Shown here piece after piece: positions 9,632-18,046 of a DNA stretch of 39,557 bases. The notes below the pieces were generated by a model, which saw only the letters and a list, made by a program, of their open reading frames with translations, made no database searches and was not told the origin of the DNA. Position 1 is the first letter of the stretch. The number at the start of each line of letters is the position of its first letter. This DNA is from Collimonas antrihumi. GTDB lineage: Bacteria; Pseudomonadota; Gammaproteobacteria; Burkholderiales; Burkholderiaceae_D. The stretch spans positions 1 through 39,557 of the forward strand of contig NZ_JAGQED010000034.1 of the NCBI RefSeq assembly GCF_018304965.1. Reading direction: 5' to 3'. The position numbers were made by a program, and so were the translations under genes.

Positions 9632-10846
9632 TCATGCGTCGTTCCCGCGAACGCGGGAATCCATTTTCATTGTTTCACTCGGTAATTTGGATCCCCGCGT
9701 TCGCGGGGATGACGGAGCCGCCATGGCGGCTGGCCACGTCATATCACTTAACTGAACGGCATTGCCGCCGCGTTGCGTTTTTTCACCAGCACCTGCAGCA
9801 TTATTCTCGATGTCATTCGAGATACCCCACAACGCCATCGCGCGCAAATCCTGCGGCGACATTTCATAGGCCCGTCTAAAGGCGCGCGTAAAATCCGAAG
9901 CGCTGTTAAAGCCCAGTCCATACGCAATTTTCGATACAGGCAGGTTCGGAAACCTGACCAGTTCGGTGGCTGCCTCGCGTAGCCGGCAATTGCGAATATA
10001 GGCGCCGAGACCGCCTTCGTGTTCAAACAGACGGTACATGGTCGGGCGCGGCAGTTGCAATGCATCCAGCAGACTCGCGGGAGAGAGCGCGGCTTGATGG
10101 AGGTTGGCCTGGACATAGCGCCGTGCCTTGTCAAACATGGCCGCGCGAACCGCAGCGCGCGCATTGCCGCTAAGACTGGCCTGTTTGCCGAATGCGGCGA
10201 GCAGTAGCTGGACACTGCTATCGAGGGCTTTATTTGCTTCGCTTGCACTTATGCCCGGCAGGTTTTTGGCAAGCGCAGCCACATGCTCGACGAGCAGTCC
10301 CGTCAGCGGCGTGGTGTTTTCAAAGACACGGCCGTGAATCGATTCTGCATGAGGCAAGGCGGCTTCTACATTTGCGCGCGGTACAAACAACGTCAGCACC
10401 CGGCAGGAACTGCGATGCATGCGCACCGGCTGATTCATGTCCAGCGCAACAATGCTGGCCAAGGGGCGCTTGCCATTTCTGCTGCGTGGCGCGTGGACTC
10501 CCCCTATGGATTCTATCCCCCCATCCGTGAATACATGAAAAGCATAATCGCGTATGTTATCCGTGGAGATGCGCGCCACTGAACGCCTCAGCAATAGCGC
10601 GTCGGAAACGCAGTCGGTGAATACCCGATCGCCAATTCTGTAACGATCAATTGACGCATTGAATGGCATCTCGAGTTGCGCCAATGACGGCAGCACATCG
10701 ATAACATGGCCGACCCGGTCGCGCCAGGCGAGCAGACGTCGTTGCGGCAGTTCACCCTTCACGTCAAAGCGATCCAGTTTTAAGTTGCCGCCCGGCAAAA
10801 TATTGCCATGCGCATTGTCGTTTTTTGCACTATCCATCATCGTCAT
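9632..10846 (-). CDS. AraC-family transcriptional regulator with a repeat-encoded tail
   Basis: The N-terminal half (about 40-220) resembles the AraC-binding-like sensor domain of NphR/FeaR-type regulators. The C-terminal half (about 235-345) is the double helix-turn-helix DNA-binding domain, with the recognisable LPRPTMYRLFE first helix region and KIAYGLGFNSASDFTRAFRRAYEMSP second motif (shown here by its key residues I-GF-S-FRRAF-like). The final 30 or so residues (SSPRTRGSK ... DSRVRGNDA) are encoded by the REP-like inverted repeat at 9637-9714 and are not part of the family. The start ATG at 10846 lacks a clear ribosome site. Its target may be the convergent MFS gene or a wcaJ copy; the sequence alone does not decide this. 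Confidence 0.85.
   Translation of the reverse strand: MTMMDSAKNDNAHGNILPGGNLKLDRFDVKGELPQRRLLAWRDRVGHVIDVLPSLAQLEMPFNASIDRYRIGDRVFTDCVSDALLLRRSVARISTDNIRDYAFHVFTDGGIESIGGVHAPRSRNGKRPLASIVALDMNQPVRMHRSSCRVLTLFVPRANVEAALPHAESIHGRVFENTTPLTGLLVEHVAALAKNLPGISASEANKALDSSVQLLLAAFGKQASLSGNARAAVRAAMFDKARRYVQANLHQAALSPASLLDALQLPRPTMYRLFEHEGGLGAYIRNCRLREAATELVRFPNLPVSKIAYGLGFNSASDFTRAFRRAYEMSPQDLRAMALWGISNDIENNAAGAGEKTQRGGNAVQLSDMTWPAAMAAPSSPRTRGSKLPSETMKMDSRVRGNDA
9637..9714. repeat. REP-like inverted repeat pair (BIME-like)
   Basis: Two near-palindromes face each other: one around TTCCCGCGAACGCGGGAA (9637-9663) and one around CCCCGCGTTCGCGGGG (9688-9714). Each arm is about 27 bases and is the approximate reverse complement of the other. 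This is the widespread extragenic palindrome with the ATTCCCGCG core found in many betaproteobacteria. A partial copy lies at 39424-39442. It sits between convergent genes but overlaps the 3' end of the AraC gene. Confidence 0.85.
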
Positions 10847-11122
10847 TGGCGCATCGCACTGAGACAGTGCGGACAGTGCGATTTAACCGGCACACATCCC
10901 GCACACATTAATGAACAAGCGGGATTGCGGGTTCTGCCGCCTCTCGTTGCTCATGCTTCCTGACAAGTATCATGCCACACCAATGCCATGTGCATTTCGC
11001 AATTCTTTAGCCCGCCCCATCTGCCATGGCAGCCGGATATGCAAGGTGTTGTTTTTCAGTCCGCGCAAGCAACAAAAACAACAATAAAAACAACAAAACA
11101 ATGAAAGCAATTTCTCGGATTT

Positions 11123-11450
11123 TGGCCAGATGGTCCGCAAACGCGGCACAAAAATGCCCTATGGAAACTTTGAAAAAAAATATCCTCAAAACTGATACAC
11201 ACGGTCAAGTCTGTAGGAAAAATCCTACGATAATTTTGCGGCCGGAAACAATAATCCCGACAGGCAACAATGCCGCAGAATAATAAAAATGCCCGGAGGA
11301 AACTCATCATGGGTGCCTGGCCGGCGATCCGATCAAAAGGACCGGTGATGCTGTCGGTGCAGATTGTATTTGTGAAGATGTGTTTTGATTTTTTTTGATT
11401 TTTTTTTGATTTTTTTGATGCTTTGAGAAGACTTCATTCCGTCATTGTTA
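11123..11450 (-). repeat. Right copy of the ~300-bp inverted noncoding element
   Basis: This is the inverted partner of 6279-6583. Relative to the left copy it carries extra ATCAAAAAAA-type units at one end and diverges beyond about 11123, where a caa-rich stretch follows. Read on the minus strand it leads towards the AraC gene about 275 bases away, just as the left copy leads towards wcaJ copy 1. Relative to wcaJ copy 2 it is backwards. Confidence 0.8.
11383..11420. repeat. T-rich slippage tract
   Basis: Four consecutive units of the form GATT(T)n with seven to nine T occur in a row. The left copy of the surrounding element has only one such unit, so this looks like local slipped-strand expansion. 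Its length may vary between isolates. Confidence 0.7.
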
Positions 11451-11606
11451 CGTTACATGTTACGTATCAAACCGGACGTGATGATCAAGGTCCGATGCGT
11501 GAGCTGATTATTTGAAACTGCTTTTAGCCTTGATTTTTAAGAAAAATTTCCATTTTCCACAAAATGTATTGCGCTACAGAAATTTCTATTCTGAATGAAT
11601 TTCCGG

Positions 11607-11622
11607 CTGGCACGCTCTTTGC
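11607..11622 (+). promoter_or_regulatory. Sigma-54 (RpoN) -24/-12 promoter sequence upstream of wcaJ copy 2
   Basis: CTGGCACGCTCTTTGC matches the RpoN consensus (TGGCACG-N4-TTGC) with the required GG-N10-GC spacing (GG at 11609-11610, GC at 11621-11622). Transcription would start near 11634 and leave a leader of about 175 bases before wcaJ copy 2. No equivalent perfect match was found upstream of wcaJ copy 1. An enhancer-binding activator gene is not in the window. Confidence 0.65.
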
Positions 11623-11807
11623 GGAACGACCGTTGACTGGGCGGTTATCTGCAGCATCAAAAAAGGGAAAAACAAGATCATGAGAGCGTGGAAAAAATTG
11701 GGCAGCCGGCGGCATTCAAATGATGGGAAGTATTGCCAATTGATTGGGGCGGCATTCATGCAGTACTCGTCACGACCGGCTATCGATAACAAAAAAAATC
11801 AAATCCC

Positions 11808-13223
11808 ATGTTTCCAATAAAACTTCCCAGCTTCAAAGGCCCAGCCGAATTTGAATTGTTAGGGCGCCTGACGGATATCCTCGTGCTAGGAATAGCCGGC
11901 CATCTTGCCAGCAATTTTCGCTTCGGCGCCCCGCTCGATCTGACGCTCCCGATTCACGCAGTGCTGCTGTATTTTTGCTGCGCACTCGCTTTTTTTGCAT
12001 TTCCGCACTTCGGCCTGTATGCCTCCTGGCGCGGGCGGTTCATGCCGTTCATGTTCGGCCGTCTTATCCTGTCGTGCGCAATGGTGCTGACGATCGGTCT
12101 GATTTTCGGCTTCCTGATTCACGGCGTAGGTGAGGTATCGCGGCTATGGCTTTTTTATTGGTATCTGACCGGCGTCTCTTTGCTGGTCCTGTATCGCATC
12201 GTCGTCTATGGCGCATTGCGCTTTTTACGCAAAAAGGGCATCAATACCAAACGCGTCGTGATTGTCGGTTACGGTAAAACCGGGCAGGAAATGCACAAGC
12301 GCGCGGTGCAGCAAGATTGGTATGGCTACGAGGTAGCCGCGGTGTATGCCGATGAGAAAGATGTCGCCGCCTTGAACACCTCCGCTGTAATCCACATTGA
12401 TACCTTGGAAGGCATCAATGATTATGTGGTGGCAAACCATGTCAATGAAATCTGGATCACCCTGCCGATGAGTGCTTCAGCGCAGCTGCATGAACTGCAG
12501 TATTTGTTGCGCAACACGCTGGTCGACATTCGCTGGATTCCCGATATGTTGGGGCTGCAAATGCTCAGCAAACGCATGGTCGATTTCCTCGGGTTGCCTA
12601 CGGTGGATTTGAATCGCCCGGTTTCCCACGGCATGCGCGGCGGCGTCAAGCACTTGCTCGACAAACTGTTTGCGATAGTCGCACTGACCGGCTTGGCTCC
12701 CTTGTTTGCAGTGATTGCAGTGTGCATTAAAGCCTCCTCTCCCGGCCCGGTATTCTTCAGGCAGGCCAGGCTCGGCTTGAATGGCAAGAAATTCATGGTC
12801 TATAAATTCCGCTCCATGAAGATCCATCAAGAACACGACACCGTGACACAAGCCACACAGGGCGATCCGCGCGTCACCCGGATCGGGCAATTTCTCCGGA
12901 GCACCAGCTTCGATGAGCTGCCGCAATTCATCAACGTGCTCCTCGGCGACATGTCGGTTGTCGGGCCAAGGCCGCATGCGCTGAAACACAACGAAATCTA
13001 TGAAGAACTGCTGGAGCTGTACATGGCGCGGCACCGCGTCAAACCGGGCATCACCGGCTGGGCGCAAATTCATGGCCTGCGCGGAGAAACGGACACTGTC
13101 GACAAGATGGAAAAGCGGGTCGAGTTCGATCTGCATTACATCCAGCACTGGTCGCTCCTGATGGATTTCCGGATCCTGGTCTGGACCACATTCAGAGGAT
13201 GGACGAGCACTAATGCCTATTAA
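11808..13223 (+). CDS. Undecaprenyl-phosphate sugar phosphotransferase, copy 2 (WcaJ/EpsB-like)
   Basis: This has the same architecture and the same 471-residue length as copy 1, with all catalytic motifs intact ([33 protein letters not shown]). Beyond about residue 28 only a handful of residues differ from copy 1: T/I near 101, S/G near 121, A/V and H/N in the Rossmann-like domain, and V/I and R/H in the catalytic domain. The first 27 codons are clearly more diverged ([16 protein letters not shown] against [16 protein letters not shown]). The leader is A-rich with no clear ribosome site. Upstream is a sigma-54 sequence at 11607-11622, which copy 1 lacks, so the two copies may be expressed under different conditions. 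I see no inactivating change in either copy. Confidence 0.9.
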   Translation: MFPIKLPSFKGPAEFELLGRLTDILVLGIAGHLASNFRFGAPLDLTLPIHAVLLYFCCALAFFAFPHFGLYASWRGRFMPFMFGRLILSCAMVLTIGLIFGFLIHGVGEVSRLWLFYWYLTGVSLLVLYRIVVYGALRFLRKKGINTKRVVIVGYGKTGQEMHKRAVQQDWYGYEVAAVYADEKDVAALNTSAVIHIDTLEGINDYVVANHVNEIWITLPMSASAQLHELQYLLRNTLVDIRWIPDMLGLQMLSKRMVDFLGLPTVDLNRPVSHGMRGGVKHLLDKLFAIVALTGLAPLFAVIAVCIKASSPGPVFFRQARLGLNGKKFMVYKFRSMKIHQEHDTVTQATQGDPRVTRIGQFLRSTSFDELPQFINVLLGDMSVVGPRPHALKHNEIYEELLELYMARHRVKPGITGWAQIHGLRGETDTVDKMEKRVEFDLHYIQHWSLLMDFRILVWTTFRGWTSTNAY

Positions 13224-13600
13224 TATTTTATGTGGGCAAATGTATAACAGCGTTAAAATATATGTGTTTTGCGCAACAAATCACAAATATCGGTTCAAAA
13301 GATCGCCACGATCTTGCGGAAAATAATCAAGTCATTGATTTTAAATGATATTTCTTCCGAACCAAAAATAATTCCATGTAGAAACTAACAATAACTAACA
13401 ATTAATCCTCTGCCTATGCGAACAATCTGCTGAGAATAATTCGTAAATATCGCCATAAATAACGCCTAAACAGCGCGAAAAACATACGAAAAAACAACAA
13501 ACGAACAACACCCGAACAACACTAAAACAACGCAAAAACAGCGCCATATCGATCATTCCGAATGGCAACATTGGCGCGCAACAACAAAAAGCAGAATTTC
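13224..13600. other. AT-rich intergenic region after wcaJ copy 2
   Basis: No gene is seen. The first part holds a perfect hairpin (AAGATCG at 13299-13305 with CGATCTT at 13309-13315) nested in a longer region where GGTTC (13292-13296) could pair with GAACC (13359-13363). The second part (about 13470-13550) is an A-rich run of AACAAC-type repeats. These may form the 3' end of wcaJ copy 2 and the leader of the gmm operon. Confidence 0.45.
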
Positions 13601-13710
13601 ATGTCCAGAACAAAATACGCAACTTCAACAGCCCTGCCAAATTTGAAATGTTGCGGTGCCTTGCAAATATTGTCATGCCCGGGCGCCATCGTTCATGGAT
13701 AACAACAGCC
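13601..13710 (+). pseudogene. Remnant 5' end of a third wcaJ-type gene
   Basis: From the ATG at 13601 the DNA aligns with the first 80 or so bases of both intact wcaJ copies. After a one-base deletion the frame starting at 13621 reads NFNSPAKFEMLRCLANIV, matching [18 protein letters not shown] of copy 1. The similarity stops near 13685. It is followed at once by GATAACAACAGCCATTCC (from 13698), which resembles the bases just after the copy 1 stop codon (AATAACAAAAGCCATTCC, from 8239). The simplest reading is a third copy that lost nearly its whole body by internal deletion. The second part of the match is short and less certain. Confidence 0.7.
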
Positions 13711-13790
13711 ATTCCTCGCTAGACATCTGCGCACATCAAAGCGCTGAGTTTTCACACCAGGTGAACGCGAACATCCTGCGTGAGGATAGC

Positions 13791-14267
13791 GTGCCTGCCT
13801 CCGCAACCACGGCATTTCTCGATGCCGGCACGTTTGCAGCCGTGATAGCCAGTACACCACTGATAGCCATTGATCTGATTGTGGAAGATGAGCATGGCGC
13901 GGTACTGCTTGGCCTGCGCAACAATCCGCCGGCGCAAGGTTACTGGTTCGTGCCCGGCGGACGTATCCGCAAAGACGAAACGCGCAACGATGCCTTTGCC
14001 CGCCTGGCGCAAGAAGAGTTGGGACTACAGGCTGTCATGACACAAAGCCGGTGCGTCGGCATCTACGAGCATTTTTATGACACCAATTTCAACGGCACCC
14101 CAGGCGCGACCACGCATTACATCGTGCTGGCCTATTGCCTGCGCATAAAACGTGAATCGCTGCAATTACCGCTCGAACAGCATAGCCAATACATCTGGAT
14201 GCAGCGGGATCAGATAGTGCAGCGCGCCGACGTACATCCCTACGCCCAAGCCTATTTCTTGAATTGA
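13791..14267 (+). CDS. gmm: GDP-mannose mannosyl hydrolase (Nudix)
   Basis: Gmm (WcaH/NudD) hydrolyses GDP-mannose and GDP-glucose to GDP and the free sugar, and may tune the GDP-mannose pool. The protein follows E. coli Gmm closely: FAAVIASTPLIAIDLIVED, GYWFVPGGRI, KDET, and ENF-like HFYDTNF...TTHYIVL. The Nudix box is the variant typical of this family, with Leu after Arg where most Nudix enzymes have RE. The frame stays open to 13656, but the GTG at 13791 has GAGGA just upstream and gives 158 residues, the normal length. The longer forms start inside the wcaJ remnant. It is first in the gmm-manC-gmd-fcl-ugd run. Confidence 0.88.
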   Translation: MPASATTAFLDAGTFAAVIASTPLIAIDLIVEDEHGAVLLGLRNNPPAQGYWFVPGGRIRKDETRNDAFARLAQEELGLQAVMTQSRCVGIYEHFYDTNFNGTPGATTHYIVLAYCLRIKRESLQLPLEQHSQYIWMQRDQIVQRADVHPYAQAYFLN

Positions 14268-14273
14268 GCCACA

Positions 14274-15692
14274 ATGAAGCTTCCACTTATTCCCGTCATT
14301 CTCTGCGGCGGCTCCGGCACCCGGCTGTGGCCCCTCTCCCGCGAGACATATCCCAAGCAGTTTTTGCGCTTATTGGGAGAAGAAACCCTGCTCCAGCAAA
14401 CGATGCTGCGCCTCAGGGAGATAGATGGAATGGGGCCGCCCTTGATGGTGTGCAACGAATCCTCACGTTTTGTGGCGGCAGAACAGCTGCGCGAGATCGG
14501 CATCGACAACGCCCAGATTCTGCTGGAGCCGGTGCGCCGCAATACCGCCCCCGCCATTGCCGTAGCCGCGGTGCATGCGACCGCCAATGGCGAAGACCCG
14601 ATCCTGATGGTACTGCCATCCGACCATGTGATTAAAGATCACGCCGCCTTTAACAATGCGATCCAAATAGCCAAGGACTCGGCCGCTAAAGGTAACCTGG
14701 TCACCTTCGGCATTACTCCGCTAGGTCCTGAGACAGGTTACGGCTATATCCGCGCCGGCGCCGCTGCGCCCGGCCAGGCCCAGCCAGTGTTGCAGTTCGT
14801 GGAAAAACCGGATCGCGCCACCGCCGAACAATACCTTGCCAGCGGCAATTACTACTGGAATAGCGGCATGTTCGTATTCCGCGCCAGCCGCTATCTGGAA
14901 GAGCTGACGCGCTACCAGCCCGATATGGTCGCAGCCTGCCGCGAAGCCGTAGCTTTGGCGCAAAAAGACTTCGACTTCATCCGCATCGACGGCCCGGCCT
15001 ATGCCGCCAGCCCGGACAACGCGATCGACTATGCAGTGATGGAGCGCACCGAGAGCGCCTGCGTAGTCGCAATGGAAGCCGGCTGGAGCGATATCGGTAC
15101 CTGGGCATCGGTATGGGAAGCTGCAGACAAAGATACCGACAACAACGCCACCCAAGGCGACGTCATGCTGCAAGACTGCGAAGATTGCCTGGTGCACGGC
15201 ACCACCCGCCTGATCACGGCAGTCGGCTTGCGCAATACGGTGATTGTAGAAACCTCCGATGCGCTGCTCATCATGGACACCGAGCGCGCGCAAGACACCA
15301 AAAAGCTGGTCGCGCAACTGATCAAGACGAAACGCTCGGAAGCATCCCTGCACCGCGAGGTATCCCGCCCCTGGGGCTCTTACGATTCGATCGGCAGCGG
15401 CAAGCGCTTTCAAGTCAAGCGGATTACGGTCAAACCCGGCGCCAAGCTGTCGCTGCAAATGCACCATCACCGTGCCGAGCATTGGGTGGTCGTCAAGGGC
15501 ACGGCCAAAATCACCAATGGCGATCAGGATTACCTGCTGACTGAAAATCAATCCACCTTTATCCCGGTGGGCGTCGTGCACTCCCTGGAAAACCCCGGAA
15601 AGATACCGCTGGAACTGATCGAAATCCAGTCTGGTGCGTATTTGGGGGAAGACGACATAGTGCGGCTGCAAGACCGTTATGGCCGGACCTGA
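14274..15692 (+). CDS. manC: Mannose-1-phosphate guanylyltransferase / mannose-6-phosphate isomerase
   Basis: This bifunctional type II enzyme makes GDP-mannose from mannose-1-phosphate and GTP, and its C-terminal cupin domain interconverts fructose-6-P and mannose-6-P. The nucleotidyltransferase signature GGSGTRLWPLSR lies at about 12-23, with KQFL after it, and FVEKPD near 178 is the sugar-binding motif. The cupin region (about 360-472) has RPWGSY, LSLQMHHHRAEHW and the metal-binding His and Glu residues. The 472-residue length is standard for AlgA/XanB/ManC. It starts six bases after the gmm stop. It feeds Gmd and Fcl downstream. A separate phosphomannomutase is needed but not encoded here. 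Confidence 0.95.
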   Translation: MKLPLIPVILCGGSGTRLWPLSRETYPKQFLRLLGEETLLQQTMLRLREIDGMGPPLMVCNESSRFVAAEQLREIGIDNAQILLEPVRRNTAPAIAVAAVHATANGEDPILMVLPSDHVIKDHAAFNNAIQIAKDSAAKGNLVTFGITPLGPETGYGYIRAGAAAPGQAQPVLQFVEKPDRATAEQYLASGNYYWNSGMFVFRASRYLEELTRYQPDMVAACREAVALAQKDFDFIRIDGPAYAASPDNAIDYAVMERTESACVVAMEAGWSDIGTWASVWEAADKDTDNNATQGDVMLQDCEDCLVHGTTRLITAVGLRNTVIVETSDALLIMDTERAQDTKKLVAQLIKTKRSEASLHREVSRPWGSYDSIGSGKRFQVKRITVKPGAKLSLQMHHHRAEHWVVVKGTAKITNGDQDYLLTENQSTFIPVGVVHSLENPGKIPLELIEIQSGAYLGEDDIVRLQDRYGRT

Positions 15693-15775
15693 AGCCGGCT
15701 ACGCATGAGCCTGAACGGCTAGTGCCCCCCAAAAAAATTAGTTAAACCAATTACCTAAAACGAAAAAACAGTAGC

Positions 15776-16942
15776 ATGACAAAAGAAATCAACCCTTTAG
15801 CAAATTCGGCTGTACTCCCTACACGCCCTAAAGTCGCACTCATCACGGGCATCACGGGACAAGACGGCTCCTATCTCGCCGAATTTCTGCTCGCGAAAGG
15901 CTATGAAGTCCACGGTATCAAACGCCGCTCGTCGCTGTTCAATACCGACCGCATCGATCACCTTTATCAAGATCCGCACATCCCGAATCCGAAGCTGTTC
16001 TTGCATTATGGCGATCTCAGCGACACCTCCAACCTGACCCGCATCCTGCAACAGGTGCAGCCGGATGAAGTCTATAACCTCGGTGCAATGAGCCATGTGG
16101 CGGTCTCCTTCGAGGCGCCGGAATATACCGCCGATGTAGACGGTGTGGGCACCCTGCGGCTGCTGGAGGCGATCCGCCTTCTCGGCCTGGAAAAGAAAAC
16201 CCGCTTTTATCAAGCATCGACTTCCGAGCTGTACGGATTGGTGCAACAGACTCCGCAACGCGAAACAACACCGTTCTATCCGCGCAGCCCGTACGCAGTC
16301 GCCAAGCTGTATGCCTACTGGATCACGGTCAACTACCGCGAAGCCTACGGCATGTACGCCTGCAACGGCATCCTGTTCAACCACGAATCGCCACGCCGCG
16401 GCGAAACCTTCGTCACCCGCAAAATCACCCGAGCACTGGCCAACATCGCATTGGGCTTGGAGCAAAGCCTGTTCCTCGGCAATATGGATGCGCTGCGCGA
16501 CTGGGGCCATGCCCGCGATTACGTCGAAATGCAATGGCTGATGCTGCAGCAAGACAAAGCCGAAGATTTTGTAATCGCCACCGGCGTGCAATATTCAGTG
16601 CGCCAGTTTGTCGAGGTCGCCGCCCGTGAACTGGGTATCGAGATCGCCTGGCAAGGCCATGGCGTAGAGGAAAAAGGCGTGATTGCCTCGATCAGCGGCG
16701 ACAAAGCCCCAGGTGCGGCTGTCGGCCAGACCATTGTCGCGGTCGACCCCAAATACTTCCGGCCAACCGAGGTGGAAACCCTGCTGGGCGACCCGACCAA
16801 TGCCCGAGAAAAGCTAGGCTGGGTACCGACCACGACATTTGCAGAAATGGTGCAGGAGATGGTTTCTTTTGATCTGGAAGAAGCTCGCCGCCATGCGCTA
16901 CTCAAATCCCACGGCTACAAGGTCGCCATTTCACTGGAGTAA
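15776..16942 (+). CDS. gmd: GDP-mannose 4,6-dehydratase
   Basis: Gmd converts GDP-D-mannose to GDP-4-keto-6-deoxymannose, the first step to GDP-L-fucose and related 6-deoxy sugars. It is an extended SDR with NADP motif [12 protein letters not shown] (about 23-34), KRRSS, and the catalytic set in STSELYG and [12 protein letters not shown] (Tyr-X3-Lys). [17 protein letters not shown] is the substrate-loop block of the family. The 388 residues include about 17 extra at the N-terminus before the first strand; internal starts are not obviously better. An 83-base gap separates it from manC. Confidence 0.96.
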   Translation: MTKEINPLANSAVLPTRPKVALITGITGQDGSYLAEFLLAKGYEVHGIKRRSSLFNTDRIDHLYQDPHIPNPKLFLHYGDLSDTSNLTRILQQVQPDEVYNLGAMSHVAVSFEAPEYTADVDGVGTLRLLEAIRLLGLEKKTRFYQASTSELYGLVQQTPQRETTPFYPRSPYAVAKLYAYWITVNYREAYGMYACNGILFNHESPRRGETFVTRKITRALANIALGLEQSLFLGNMDALRDWGHARDYVEMQWLMLQQDKAEDFVIATGVQYSVRQFVEVAARELGIEIAWQGHGVEEKGVIASISGDKAPGAAVGQTIVAVDPKYFRPTEVETLLGDPTNAREKLGWVPTTTFAEMVQEMVSFDLEEARRHALLKSHGYKVAISLE

Positions 16943-17071
16943 CGGGATGCTTGAGTAACGGATGATTGATTCAACCAGTTAAGCACAATAGCGCGGCGTC
17001 TTGCGCCGAATGATTAATCGCGACATATCGATAACCGAGCCCGATGTCGCCATAACCGCACACCAGACACC

Positions 17072-18046
17072 ATGACACTCACTACCAACAACCCAGATAA
17101 GCGTATTTACGTTGCAGGCCACCGCGGCATGGTCGGCTCGGCCATCGTCCGTGCGCTCAAGCAGCGCGGCTACAACAACATCGTCACCCGCACACGCGCC
17201 GAACTCGACCTCATCGACCAGGCTCAAGTGCGCGACTTCTTCACCGCGGAAAAGATCGACGAAGTCTATCTGGCCGCAGCCAAGGTCGGCGGCATCCATG
17301 CCAACAATACTTATCCGGCAGAATTCATCTACGAAAACCTGATGGTGGAAGCCAACGTCATCCATCAGGCATGGGCCACCGGCGTGCAAAAATTGCTGTT
17401 CCTGGGCTCATCCTGCATTTATCCGAGAATGGCCGGACAACCGATCAAGGAAGAATATCTGCAAACCGGTTTGCTGGAACCCACCAACGAACCCTACGCC
17501 ATCTCCAAGATCGCCGGCATCAAACTGTGCGAAAGCTATAACCGGCAGTACGGCACCGACTACCGCAGTGTCATGCCCACCAACCTGTACGGTCCCGGCG
17601 ACAACTTCCACCCGGAAAACAGCCACGTCGTCCCTGCCCTGATCCGCCGCTTTCATGAAGCGATGGTCAACGGCGTGGACAAAGTAGTGATTTGGGGTAC
17701 CGGCACGCCCATGCGCGAATTCCTGTACGTAGACGACATGGCCGAAGCCAGCGTGCATGTAATGGAACTGGAGCGCTCAATCTATGAAGCACATACCGCG
17801 CCGATGCAATCGCATATCAACGTCGGCACCGGTGAAGACGTCACCATCCGCCAACTGGCAGAAACGATCATGAAGACTGTGGGCTTCACAGGTGAACTGG
17901 CGTTCGATACCAGCAAACCAGATGGCACGCCACGTAAACTGCTCGATGTTTCCACGTTAACAAAAATGGGAAAAAAAGCACAAGTCGGGCTCACCGATGG
18001 TCTGAAGAAGGCCTATGAAGCGTTCCTGACGGCAGAACGACTGTGA
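17072..18046 (+). CDS. fcl: GDP-L-fucose synthase
   Basis: Fcl (WcaG) epimerises GDP-4-keto-6-deoxymannose at C3 and C5 and reduces it at C4 with NADPH to GDP-L-fucose. The 324-residue SDR shows [12 protein letters not shown] for cofactor binding, GSSCIYP (catalytic Ser and Cys), [11 protein letters not shown] (Tyr-X3-Lys) and NLYGPGDNF, all diagnostic. The 129-base gap after gmd holds a small hairpin (CGGCG TCTTG CGCCG near 16996) without a T-run. The stop overlaps the next start as GTGA, so ugd is probably translated by coupling. Confidence 0.96.
   Translation: MTLTTNNPDKRIYVAGHRGMVGSAIVRALKQRGYNNIVTRTRAELDLIDQAQVRDFFTAEKIDEVYLAAAKVGGIHANNTYPAEFIYENLMVEANVIHQAWATGVQKLLFLGSSCIYPRMAGQPIKEEYLQTGLLEPTNEPYAISKIAGIKLCESYNRQYGTDYRSVMPTNLYGPGDNFHPENSHVVPALIRRFHEAMVNGVDKVVIWGTGTPMREFLYVDDMAEASVHVMELERSIYEAHTAPMQSHINVGTGEDVTIRQLAETIMKTVGFTGELAFDTSKPDGTPRKLLDVSTLTKMGKKAQVGLTDGLKKAYEAFLTAERL

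Larger units (their letters stand above)
10847..11807. other. Divergent intergenic region, araC-type gene / wcaJ copy 2
   Basis: This 961-base gap holds the right copy of the inverted noncoding element (11123-11450), a caa-rich low-complexity stretch (about 11066-11110), a T-rich slippage tract and a sigma-54-type promoter sequence. Small frames of 85 and 84 codons occur here, but neither is supported by the other copy of the element. No gene is called. Confidence 0.6.

Noticed and set aside
14721-15671. 316-codon minus-strand frame
   Set aside because: Antisense shadow of manC in GC-rich sequence, with no recognisable family.
15797-16591. 264-codon minus-strand frame
   Set aside because: Antisense shadow of gmd.
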